Shown here: piece by piece, positions 21,296-27,511 of the stretch
How positions within the stretch are numbered: the first letter of the stretch is position 1
How the letters are laid out: every line of letters begins with the position of its first letter
IMG/VR virus record: IMGVR_UViG_3300032156_000035
Coordinates: 1-39,986 of that record
Reading direction: 5' to 3' (one strand)
DNA from: a virus
Length of the DNA: 39,986 nt
Notes under the pieces: model-generated
The model's input: the letters and a program-made list of their open reading frames with translations, nothing else
Told to the model about the DNA's origin: nothing
Database searches by the model: none
Position numbers and translations under genes: made by a program

Positions 21296-22040
21296 TTTTA
21301 ACCTCTTTGTAAGCATAGAAAAATTCACATAAAGCCTTGAAAGCTCCCCATGCTTTGTCCTGGTTTATTTTAATCACATCAATATCACCCGTCTCCTTTG
21401 GGATATGCACTATGCAGGCTTCCAAAGGCATTACCCTGTGCGTTTCAAATAACGCTTGCATATAAGCGGCGACTTGTAAGTGATGGGTTTTATAGATATA
21501 GTTGCTGGTTTTTATGTCAAGCAAAATTATTTTCTCGTCGGTATTTTCAGCCAAAATATCTATTCTGCCGCCAAAGCCAAGTTCTTTGCTGGCAACCGGT
21601 ATTTCACAAGCTATGAATTTAAGTCCTTTCTCATCCCACCATGTTGAAAAATTATTCCGCGCCCGCTGTATTATCTTACTTTCCCTTTCCGAAAACCCGC
21701 TTGGAATTTCAGGCGAGCCATGCAGAAAGTTTTCAATAGCCTTGTGGCAAGCGGTGCCTAAATCGGCGGCGGTATCTTTAGTGCGCTCATGCGCTTTACT
21801 CGCCAACAAAAGCATGTCATCAAACTCTTCCGATGAAATTTCATAGCAAAAGTTTTTATGGTTGAACTTATGCGCCGCCAATTCCCGAATGCGTCCGCAG
21901 GCTTGATTAGCCGCCCATTGCACTAATCCGCCTTTGTCTACCATATTGAGTATGGTAGATACTCGGGGCATTTTTTCGTCGTCAACCAAATAAAACTTTT
22001 CAGAAGGTTCAATTTTGAAAAGCGGTTCAGAAAGGAACAT
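21276..22040 (-). CDS. PD-(D/E)XK exonuclease, RecB/Cas4-like
   Basis: This 254-aa nuclease has the RecB-family motif set: LGTACHKAIENFLHG with H99, FGGRIDILAE with D161, ILLDIKTSNY with D175 and K177, and HLQVAAYMQA with Q189 and Y193. These form the two-metal site and the QxxxY motif of RecB, Cas4 and lambda-like exonucleases. It probably resects DNA during recombination-dependent replication. It follows the SSB-like gene with a 14-base overlap, and GAGGAGGTAACAGAAA precedes its ATG. A RecT/Beta-type annealing protein is not evident next to it. Confidence 0.88.
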   Translation of the reverse strand: MFLSEPLFKIEPSEKFYLVDDEKMPRVSTILNMVDKGGLVQWAANQACGRIRELAAHKFNHKNFCYEISSEEFDDMLLLASKAHERTKDTAADLGTACHKAIENFLHGSPEIPSGFSERESKIIQRARNNFSTWWDEKGLKFIACEIPVASKELGFGGRIDILAENTDEKIILLDIKTSNYIYKTHHLQVAAYMQALFETHRVMPLEACIVHIPKETGDIDVIKINQDKAWGAFKALCEFFYAYKEVKNGGYNQ

Positions 22041-22563
22041 TTTCTGTTACCTCCTCTTTTTTAGGTTCAGGTTTATTTTCAATAGCTTTTCCTTCTATGG
22101 CTTCGGTTATTTTTTGAACGCCGAAAATAAACCAATCAGTAGCCGCGATGCGAATGCTCATAGAATTTTTTTCTACACACTCCGCCTTTGCCGCCTCAAC
22201 AGCATTATATAGACATTTACAAAACATTTCGCAAAGTGCGATAAACTTCTCATTTGCAATCTTTGCCGGGTCGGCCTTATATTCCGATTTTAAGTTGGCT
22301 TGCGGGCGCACTGGCTCGCTATCTGGCGCAGAAGGTTGCTCGCTTAAAACTTTGAAGCTGGCTATATATATTTTGCCTTTGTACTCGCCAAAATCAACTT
22401 CAGCCTCGCCTGAAAAGTTATCGGGAATAATGTCGTATTGTTTATTTTTAACCCCGACCTTCATAATTTTTCCGTCTGAAAATTTTATTTCTTTGTGCGG
22501 GCCAAACCTTTTATCATCAACAACCATTACCTTAACTTGTGCTTTCATTTTTGCGTTTTCCAT
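22027..22563 (-). CDS. single-stranded-DNA-binding-like protein with acidic PF tail
   Basis: This 178-aa protein has a beta-rich N-terminal half (VKVMVVDDKRFG, KIMKVGVKNKQYDI, AEVDFGEYKGKIYIASFKVL) that could be an OB fold, a helical second half (residues 95-150), and a tail ending EEVTENVPF. The acidic tail with terminal PF is how many SSB proteins recruit partners. Its gene is directly upstream of the RecB-like exonuclease. The SSB call is an inference from tail, size and neighbour; no family signature is certain. Confidence 0.5.
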   Translation of the reverse strand: MENAKMKAQVKVMVVDDKRFGPHKEIKFSDGKIMKVGVKNKQYDIIPDNFSGEAEVDFGEYKGKIYIASFKVLSEQPSAPDSEPVRPQANLKSEYKADPAKIANEKFIALCEMFCKCLYNAVEAAKAECVEKNSMSIRIAATDWFIFGVQKITEAIEGKAIENKPEPKKEEVTENVPF

Positions 22564-22567
22564 TTTT

Positions 22568-22987
22568 TTATCCTTGTTTTTTTAAGCAGTCTAACCGCAC
22601 ATATCGCAACGCCCCGCCGCCCTGTTGCACTGCCGCCATACAGATTTCAGGGGTTTGATTTTGCACATATCGCAACGCCCAGCCGTCCTCTTTCACAGCG
22701 GCCATGCAGATTTCAGGGGTTTGATTTTGCACATACTGCAACACCATGCCGTTCTGTTTCACAGCCGCCATGCAGATTTCATGGGTCTGATTTTGCACAT
22801 ACTGCAATACCTCGCCGTCCTCTTTCACGGCGGCCATGCAGATTTCATGGGTCTGATTTTGCACATACTGCAACACCATGCCGTTCTCTTTCACGGCGGC
22901 GAGTGCTTCTTTTCCGCTTAAATTATACTCGGGGTGTTCTGCAAAAAACTTCTCTGCTGATTTTATGAGTGCGTTGATGATGTTCAT
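22568..22987 (-). CDS. DUF4116 repeat protein, copy 2
   Basis: This 139-aa protein has a capping region (IKSAEKFFAEHPEYNLSGKE) followed by about five 22-aa repeats of the type AAVKQNGMVLQYVQNQTPEI-CM, then LDCLKKQG. The repeats match DUF4116, predicted alpha-helical. It is a shorter close relative of the gene at 26150-26776, with almost the same N- and C-termini. DUF4116 function is unknown; helical repeats suggest protein binding. AAGGAGG precedes the ATG. Confidence 0.85.
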   Translation of the reverse strand: MNIINALIKSAEKFFAEHPEYNLSGKEALAAVKENGMVLQYVQNQTHEICMAAVKEDGEVLQYVQNQTHEICMAAVKQNGMVLQYVQNQTPEICMAAVKEDGWALRYVQNQTPEICMAAVQQGGGALRYVRLDCLKKQG

Positions 22988-23274
22988 TTTTTTGCCTCCT
23001 TGATTTTTGGAATGAAACCTATATTTTCAAAAGTTTTCAAAACAGCCATATAGGCCGCTAGTTTTGCTTGCCCCAAATCTTTGAAACATCCTAAAAAATC
23101 ATCAAAGACAATTCTCATATCGCTAAATTTCAAAATAAAAACTGCGAAAAAATCATTATCACATGAATTTATGAAAGCACATTTAATAACATTTTCATCT
23201 TTTCCCAATTCGCCTAAATAAAGCTCGTATTTTTCAAGTTCGGTTTTATTTGAAAGCCATATAAACTTTGGCAT
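22984..23274 (-). CDS. 96-aa early protein, 'AxxxxFxxxGF' paralog group
   Basis: The protein begins MPKFIWLSNKTELEKYELYL and ends with GQAKLAAYMAVLKTFENIGF, then IPKIKEAKK. The last helix resembles that of the protein at 17668-17958. GGAGGATAAAATA lies before the ATG at 23274, which is why that start is preferred to the in-frame ATG at 23289. Function unknown. Confidence 0.58.
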   Translation of the reverse strand: MPKFIWLSNKTELEKYELYLGELGKDENVIKCAFINSCDNDFFAVFILKFSDMRIVFDDFLGCFKDLGQAKLAAYMAVLKTFENIGFIPKIKEAKK

Positions 23275-23278
23275 TATT

Positions 23279-23494
23279 TTATCCTCCATGTTTTGCCAAA
23301 AACCTAGCCACGATTACCGCTTCTTTTGCGTCGGAAAAATACCAAGCATTGAATTTGTTTTCAGACCATTTTCCTTGCACAGAATAATATTTGCCCTTAT
23401 CATTTTTGATAAAACACTTTTCGCCAATTCGGCAGATAAAAATTTTACCGCCTTTTTTGGTGTCAAAATAAACTATGGGTTTTGAAATGCTCAT
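23279..23494 (-). CDS. 71-aa early protein, unknown
   Basis: The protein starts MSISKPIVYFDTKKGGKIFI and has a beta-rich first part followed by a helix (DAKEAVIVARFLAKHGG). Its last codons (CAT GGA GGA TAA) supply the ribosome site of the next gene. It overlaps the preceding gene by four bases. I do not recognise the family. Confidence 0.55.
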   Translation of the reverse strand: MSISKPIVYFDTKKGGKIFICRIGEKCFIKNDKGKYYSVQGKWSENKFNAWYFSDAKEAVIVARFLAKHGG

Positions 23495-23823
23495 TTATAA
23501 AATTCTCCGTTAGGAAGTTTGCAACTTATGCTGGTATTATGGTTTTTATCCCAATCATGTTCTACCGCAATCCACCACCCTTTTTGCCCATGAATTTTCC
23601 TTACAAGTTTTTCCCATTCACGATAAATATCTTCATGCCAAACATTTCTATGCCACTCATCATTCAAAAGTTTATGCACTGCGTCTATTTTTTTCTTATG
23701 CGAAATTGGCTTGGTAAGTTCGGAAATAAGTTTAACTATAAGCTCCCTTGTTCTTTTGTCATCGTGCTGTATTCCGCTCTTTAGGCCGTTCCAAAACTTC
23801 TGCAATTCAGGGTTGTTTTTCAT
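23491..23823 (-). CDS. small early protein, 'NPEL...NGEFYK' paralog B
   Basis: This 110-aa protein begins MKNNPELQKFWNGLKSGI and ends SCKLPNGEFYK, matching the ends of the protein at 18607-18822 while having a longer middle rich in His and Trp (WHRNVWHEDIYREWEKL). The shared ends suggest duplication and divergence. GGAGTTGCAAA precedes the ATG, which overlaps the preceding TGA. Confidence 0.58.
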   Translation of the reverse strand: MKNNPELQKFWNGLKSGIQHDDKRTRELIVKLISELTKPISHKKKIDAVHKLLNDEWHRNVWHEDIYREWEKLVRKIHGQKGWWIAVEHDWDKNHNTSISCKLPNGEFYK

Positions 23824-23993
23824 TTTGCAACTCCGCTAATTTCACTTGGCGAAATTTTTATTTTTGAGCATTTGCAATCCCGCCGCCACTCCTTGCGCTT
23901 AAAAAATATCAATGTGCGCCGCCCGCCGTAGCAATTAAAACCCTTACCGCATAACTTACACCTTTCCCGTCTATGCCATTTGGTTATGTTCAT
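23820..23993 (-). CDS. 57-aa basic cysteine-rich protein, unknown
   Basis: The protein starts MNITKWHRRERCKLCGKGFN and includes KRKEWRRDCKCSK. It is strongly basic, with C-x-x-C and C-x-C pairs, so a small zinc-binding nucleic-acid protein is possible. GGAGGGGAG immediately precedes the ATG at 23993, and the ATG overlaps the preceding stop as ATGA. A longer frame from 24026 is unlikely. Confidence 0.6.
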   Translation of the reverse strand: MNITKWHRRERCKLCGKGFNCYGGRRTLIFFKRKEWRRDCKCSKIKISPSEISGVAK

Positions 23994-24217
23994 CTCCCCT
24001 CCATCCCTCTTTCCCATATACCGCATTTTTTCAAAAGGCTTTTGGGCAAAGCTCTGCCCATCGCAATAATCTGCTCCATAACAAACGGCATATCTTCTTT
24101 TGGAAAAGAAAATATTTTAGAAATATCTTCGGCATCAAAAATTATATCAAGCCATTTGACATATTCTGCCGCAAACATTAAGAATGGTATGCCTCTATAC
24201 ATTTTCATTTTTTCCAT
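23990..24217 (-). CDS. 75-aa early protein, unknown
   Basis: The protein starts MEKMKMYRGIPFLMFAAEYV and is rich in Met, Phe and Ile, with a helix IFSFPKEDMPFVMEQIIAMG. It is not a clear membrane protein. A GGGAGACTAGAAA site precedes the ATG. Nothing identifies its role. Confidence 0.5.
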   Translation of the reverse strand: MEKMKMYRGIPFLMFAAEYVKWLDIIFDAEDISKIFSFPKEDMPFVMEQIIAMGRALPKSLLKKCGIWERGMEGR

Positions 24218-24220
24218 TTT

Positions 24221-24601
24221 CTAGTCTCCCACAATTTCCGTTTCAGACTGCCGTGTTCCGCCCGAAACATCGGCGTATTTTTCGCTGTTTATTTCCTGCT
24301 GGATTTTTTTAAGCTCTTCAAAAGTGGGGTGCATATACCGCCTATCTTTAACATATCTTTGTATCGCCTCAAAAGAAATTCCCTTTATTTCATTATTCGC
24401 CCAGTCAATTCTGTAGACATGAAAACATTGAAAACAAACGGAAACATGCGCATCTATGTTTTCGCATGTAAAAGTAACATAAACCAGTTCTGGCCCGTAA
24501 TTAACATCATGAGCAACTTTACAATGTGTGCAACGGGCAAACCATTCCTTTTTTTCCTCTTCGGGTTTTTCAGTTCTATAAATGTCCATTTTTTTCAGCA
24601 T
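24221..24601 (-). CDS. zinc-finger-like protein, unknown
   Basis: This 126-aa protein has FARCTHCKVAHD, then TFTCENIDAHVSVCFQCFHV, giving C-x-x-C plus C-x9-C-x-x-C with nearby histidines; one or two metal sites are plausible. The C-terminus is polar. Two ATGs are possible, 24601 and 24589 (MDIYR...), with no clear ribosome site deciding; the longer one overlaps the preceding gene by 26 bases. Function unknown. Confidence 0.55.
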   Translation of the reverse strand: MLKKMDIYRTEKPEEEKKEWFARCTHCKVAHDVNYGPELVYVTFTCENIDAHVSVCFQCFHVYRIDWANNEIKGISFEAIQRYVKDRRYMHPTFEELKKIQQEINSEKYADVSGGTRQSETEIVGD

Positions 24602-25190
24602 CCTTAAAAGTTTTAACGGCCTTGAAAATTAAGGTGTCCAGTTTCAAGGCCGCTCCGCTTTGCCGGGCAAACTCTGCTTCCTTTTCGCGCTCCTTTTTTT
24701 CCTTATCGCTATACCACTCGTGAAAATTATTCAAAATCCAGCCGAAATGCCAATCAGTTTTTCTTTGGCTAAAAAAATGAAAGGCCAAATCCTTAATCGC
24801 TTTAACCGCCATGCCAACATCACCCCCCGCCAATTTCAAAATGTTTCGGGCATTGGCTAGGTTTTTCTCATCAAAATAAGTCCTAGCCTTGCTGTCGGAA
24901 AATCTAAAGCCCTTAGCGTCAATGTATGCGGTTAATACCTTTTGTTCAGAGTCGGTTAATATTGGGCCGGTAGAATTCGGCAAAGGAACATGCCCAGTAT
25001 ATTGCCTATGCCTAATTTCCCAATAGCGCACGGCGGCGCGCCAATCCTTCATTTTCACGCCCGCCTTCATAAACCAGCCCCGCGCGGAATAATATTCTAT
25101 AAAGACTTCGGGGGCGACTTGGTTTTTTCTTTCAAGGCAATACGCCGCAACCTCTTCTAGTTTTGGGGGATAAAAATATTTATTTTTCAT
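24576..25190 (-). CDS. phage replication-type protein (LEEV-AY / KMKDW-AAVR-W family)
   Basis: This 204-aa protein begins MKNKYFYPPKLEEVAAYCLE, followed by FIEYYSARGWFMKAG and KMKDWRAAVRYWE. The pattern 'P-x-LEEV-x-x-Y ... F-x-x-Y-x-x-x-GW ... KMKDW-x-AA-V-x-x-W' occurs in the C-terminal part of many phage replication/helix-turn-helix proteins (DnaD-like region). The second half is helical. It may be a replisome organizer that loads host machinery. The start at 25190 is chosen by homology; the frame upstream is the structured noncoding leader. There is no usual Shine-Dalgarno, only GGGGG about ten bases away at the end of a hairpin. Confidence 0.62.
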   Translation of the reverse strand: MKNKYFYPPKLEEVAAYCLERKNQVAPEVFIEYYSARGWFMKAGVKMKDWRAAVRYWEIRHRQYTGHVPLPNSTGPILTDSEQKVLTAYIDAKGFRFSDSKARTYFDEKNLANARNILKLAGGDVGMAVKAIKDLAFHFFSQRKTDWHFGWILNNFHEWYSDKEKKEREKEAEFARQSGAALKLDTLIFKAVKTFKDAEKNGHL

Positions 25191-25345
25191 AAAAAGAGAA
25201 CCCCCGCTGAACGAGTCGGGAAAACAGCGGGGGATTGCTTTGTGCTTTTGGGCACATCGTAAGCGAAGCCGTGGCGGCTCGCTTAACACAAATAAAAATT
25301 CCCAAAAGACAAAGCATAATTTTTTCCCGTATAAATTTAGCCAAA
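25191..25345 (-). promoter_or_regulatory. structured leader/attenuator before the replication-type gene
   Basis: This 155-base gap holds three stem-loops on the minus strand. (a) CCCCCGCTG with CAGCGGGGG (25233-25225 and 25209-25201), followed by TTCTCTTTTT directly before the ATG, looks like an intrinsic terminator. (b) An outer 16-bp stem with one bulge pairs 25316-25301 with 25252-25236. (c) A nested 10-bp stem (25284-25261) closes a 3-base loop. Together they suggest an attenuator, or a partial terminator that sets early-gene levels. Confidence 0.6.
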
Positions 25346-25711
25346 TTAAAAAATATTTGTCAAGTCCCTTTCCGCATTGAAAATATCTTGTCCAGTTTTC
25401 TCGTCGGTAATTGTCTGCCCTTCCGCAAACCAAATATACCAAAAGTGTTTTTCACCTTTTAGCGCATGTGAAATATTAAAGCCAAATTCCCGCAAGTCTG
25501 AAAGCCTGCGATTTACGGAAAGCGTTTTTGCATGGCGCGAAATTTCTAGGCAGGTGTGCGGCTTGCAATCTTTGAGTAAATCCAATATCGCAATCAACTG
25601 CTTATTTTTTCGCTCGGCTAAAAATTTTCTGTAAAGCCCTTGTTGCGAAAGTTTGGGCGGTGAAAAGTTTAGCGTGAGCTGGCTTTGATTTATTTGTAGC
25701 TGGCCGTTCAT
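25346..25711 (-). CDS. winged-helix type DNA-binding protein
   Basis: This 121-aa protein starts MNGQLQINQSQLTLNFSPPK. Its core (LIAILDLLKDCKPHTCLEIS, then SVNRRLSDLREFGFNISHAL) is the winged-helix layout: helix, H-T-x-x-E-I helix, recognition helix with RRLSDLR, then the wing. Phages use such proteins in replication or in switching early genes. It lies upstream of the hairpin leader and overlaps the previous gene by four bases. Confidence 0.65.
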   Translation of the reverse strand: MNGQLQINQSQLTLNFSPPKLSQQGLYRKFLAERKNKQLIAILDLLKDCKPHTCLEISRHAKTLSVNRRLSDLREFGFNISHALKGEKHFWYIWFAEGQTITDEKTGQDIFNAERDLTNIF

Positions 25712-25953
25712 TTTTTACTCTCCGTTCTTATTTTCATTGGGAACATAAGTATTCTTATACATGAGCAAAATTTATCTTTTTCCCCCACGAATTCAAATTT
25801 GGTTTTAAGTTTTCCATTTCGGCGAGATTCTAACCCATAAAAATGTTGTGCAAGTTTTAGTAAATCTGCACACTCATTATTCGTATCAACTCTTATTTTA
25901 ACCATATCCATATCTTGGTCTATGATAGGAAGGTGAAAATATTCAATTTTCAT
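25708..25953 (-). CDS. 81-aa early protein, unknown
   Basis: The protein starts MKIEYFHLPIIDQDMDMVKI and has ADLLKLAQHFYGLESRRNGK, then CSCIRILMFP. It is placed between the Cro/CI-type gene and the winged-helix gene with four-base overlaps on both sides. I see no domain that I can name. Confidence 0.5.
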   Translation of the reverse strand: MKIEYFHLPIIDQDMDMVKIRVDTNNECADLLKLAQHFYGLESRRNGKLKTKFEFVGEKDKFCSCIRILMFPMKIRTESKK

Positions 25954-26153
25954 TTTTTCGCCTCGTGCATTTTCAAAATTTTATGGATGTCAAGTTTCAA
26001 TTCTTTTGAAAGAATCAAGGCAACACGCTTTGAGCGGGAATGCCCATTGAGGAACATGCTTATATTGCCAACGCCCGTGCAATGCCTGCGCGCAATTTCA
26101 GATTGGGTTAACCCCATTTCTAAAATTATTTTTTTTATTTTATTAAGTTTCAT
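25950..26153 (-). CDS. Cro/CI-type helix-turn-helix regulator
   Basis: This 67-aa protein is a single HTH domain: a first helix, then LTQSEIARRHCTGVGNISMF as helix-turn-helix, then GHSRSKRVALILSKELKLDI. It is the size of Cro. It is the only recognisable XRE-type regulator in the genome. Candidate operators are the 20-bp palindrome at 27492-27511 or the repeats at 17371-17444, but binding is untested. The start has a GAGGAGGAACAAGAAA site. No integrase accompanies it, so it need not mean lysogeny. Confidence 0.82.
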   Translation of the reverse strand: MKLNKIKKIILEMGLTQSEIARRHCTGVGNISMFLNGHSRSKRVALILSKELKLDIHKILKMHEAKK

Positions 26154-26776
26154 TTTCTTGTTCCTCCTCGTTTCTTTAAGCAGTCTAACTGCACAAACGG
26201 CAACGCCTCGCCGTCCTCTTTCACGGCGGCCATGCAGATTTCATGGGTCTGATTTTGCACATACTGCAACACCATGCCGTTCTGTTTCACAGCCGCCATA
26301 CAGATTTCAGGTGTCTGATTTTTCACATATCGCAACGCCCCGCCGTCCTGTTTCACGGCGGCCATGCAGATTTCATGGGTCTGATTTTGCACATACTGCA
26401 ACACCATGCCGTTCTGTTTCACAGCCGCCATACAGATTTCATGGGTCTGATTTTTCACATACGGCAACGCCCCGCCGTCCTGTTTCACGGCCGCCATACA
26501 GATTTTATCGGTCTGATTTTGCACATACTGCAACACCATGCCGTTCTGTTGCACAGCGGCTAGACATATTTCAGGGGTCTGATTTTTCACATACGGCAAC
26601 ACCCCGCCGTCCTGTTTCACGGCCGCCATACAGATTTTAGGGGTTTGATTTTTCACATACGGCAACATATAGCCGTTCTCTTTCACGGCGGCGAGTGCTT
26701 CTTTTCCGCTTAAATTATACTCGGGGTGTTCTGCAAAAAACTTCTCTGCTGATTTTATGAGTTCGTTGAGTGTCAT
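26150..26776 (-). CDS. DUF4116 repeat protein, copy 1
   Basis: This 208-aa protein begins MTLNELIKSAEKFFAEHPEY and has about eight 22-aa DUF4116 repeats. Two repeat types alternate: a QDGG-A-LPYVKNQT type and a QNGMVLQYVQNQT type, so the DNA carries a 132-bp higher-order repeat as well as the 66-bp unit. It ends LDCLKKRGG. Predicted alpha-helical and cytosolic. Its partner at 22568-22987 shares both ends. GAGGAGAAAAAA precedes the ATG. Confidence 0.85.
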   Translation of the reverse strand: MTLNELIKSAEKFFAEHPEYNLSGKEALAAVKENGYMLPYVKNQTPKICMAAVKQDGGVLPYVKNQTPEICLAAVQQNGMVLQYVQNQTDKICMAAVKQDGGALPYVKNQTHEICMAAVKQNGMVLQYVQNQTHEICMAAVKQDGGALRYVKNQTPEICMAAVKQNGMVLQYVQNQTHEICMAAVKEDGEALPFVQLDCLKKRGGTRK

Positions 26777-26858
26777 TTTTTTCTCCTCGCTTTTTAGTTT
26801 CCTTCCCAAAGCCCTCTGCGAAGGGCTTAAGGAAGCCCCGCCGAAGCGGGGCCGGGGG
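26777..26858 (-). promoter_or_regulatory. intergenic leader with two stable hairpins
   Basis: On the minus strand GCCCCGC-TTCG-GCGGGGC (26852-26835) is a 7-bp stem capped by a UUCG tetraloop, followed by AAGCCCT with AGGGCTT (26828-26822 and 26815-26809). No U-run follows, so these are unlikely to be full terminators; they may stabilise or process the mRNA. The sequence just before the ATG (AAACTAAAAAGCGAGGAG) nearly repeats the leader of the gene at 26859-27023. Confidence 0.6.
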
Positions 26859-27023
26859 CTATGCAAACAAGCAACTATTGATTATTATACAAGCGGTCTC
26901 TCTCTTGACCGCCTCTAAAACGCTTATCGCAAAAGCTACTTCATTTTTATTTTGCGTGTCGGTATCTGCTCGCAAGTTTGCCAACGCCCAGTCTAACACG
27001 ATTTCCATTTTATTATTTTTCAT
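26859..27023 (-). CDS. first early gene, 54-aa protein, unknown
   Basis: The protein starts MKNNKMEIVLDWALANLRAD and continues EVAFAISVLEAVKRETA. It is the first gene after the early promoter. GAGGA lies nine bases before the ATG. It resembles an amphipathic helical mini-protein. First-position early proteins in phages often target host functions, but nothing here shows which. Confidence 0.6.
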   Translation of the reverse strand: MKNNKMEIVLDWALANLRADTDTQNKNEVAFAISVLEAVKRETACIIINSCLFA

Positions 27024-27094
27024 TTTATTTTATCCTCGCTTTTTTTAGTTTGCGGGGTTTCCCGGCCCCGCCCTAACCTTCACCCTACACTTAT

Positions 27095-27123
27095 ATTATA
27101 CCACACATTTTACGATTTGTCAA
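27095..27123 (-). promoter_or_regulatory. consensus early promoter with leader hairpin
   Basis: Minus-strand TTGACA (27123-27118), a 17-base spacer and TATAAT (27100-27095), with TG just before the -10 (TGGTATAAT), is a perfect sigma70 promoter with an extended -10. The start should be near 27088. The leader to the first ATG at 27023 includes GCGGGG paired with CCCCGC (27071-27052). It should fire at once after infection and drive the whole early block. Confidence 0.9.
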
Positions 27124-27272
27124 GGGTTTTTTGAAAATTATTTTTTTAGCGATTTCACGACGAGGAAATTAAATTTGCGGAAAAAAGATTTGACATAGGT
27201 TTGCAAATTGATATTTTTTTCGTGTTTTTTCGGCTCAAATTTTGCGGTGAAAAACTGCGCAAAAAAGCTCTT
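27124..27272. other. AT-rich noncoding spacer between RNA terminator and early promoter
   Basis: About 150 bases are rich in A and T runs and have no convincing gene on either strand. A minus-strand frame crosses it, but it also crosses the upstream terminator hairpin and lacks a ribosome site. Nothing further is seen. Confidence 0.6.
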
Positions 27273-27307
27273 AAAAAAAGCACGAGCCGCCAAACAATGA
27301 CGGCTCG
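27273..27307 (-). terminator. intrinsic terminator of the structured RNA
   Basis: On the minus strand CGAGCCGUC (27307-27299) pairs with GGCGGCUCG (27291-27283) over nine base pairs including one G-U pair, loop AUUGUUU, then UGC and seven U's (27279-27273). It ends the transcript that begins near 27853, just before the early promoter. Confidence 0.88.
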
Positions 27308-27491
27308 GAAACTCTAGCCAGTAGGCCCAAGGAAGCCCTAGTCCTACCAGCGCACTTCTTGCGGCCAAAAAGGCTACCGCTAGCGAGCGTCTTTTCATAC
27401 CGCAAAAATTGTTGATAAATTTTTCAAAATTTTCAAACATAAAATACGACTCTATTTCCCTTGCAGTTATTATTAAAAGCAGTAAGCCAAG

Positions 27492-27511
27492 AACGTTATA
27501 ATTATAACGTT
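27492..27511. repeat. perfect 20-bp palindrome
   Basis: AACGTTATAATTATAACGTT reads the same on both strands. As RNA it forms an 8-bp hairpin with an AAUU loop inside the candidate structured RNA. As DNA it is a possible operator for a dimeric regulator. Both readings contain TATAAT, but no matching -35 is seen. Confidence 0.85.

Noticed and set aside
24576-25442. 288-aa version of the replication-type protein
   Set aside because: The first 84 residues would be translated from the hairpin leader; homology-like sequence begins at MKNKYFYPP (25190).
25915-26640. plus-strand 241-aa repetitive frame opposite the DUF4116 gene (and a similar one at 22495-22968)
   Set aside because: The periodic peptide is only the mirror of the 66-bp DUF4116 repeats; no ribosome site, promoter or domain.
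26150-26776. DUF4116 repeats as a CRISPR array
   Set aside because: The 66-bp units are coding, contiguous without unique spacers, and not palindromic.
27138-27440. 100-aa minus-strand open frame
   Set aside because: It reads through the terminator hairpin and U-run and an AT-rich spacer, and has no ribosome site.
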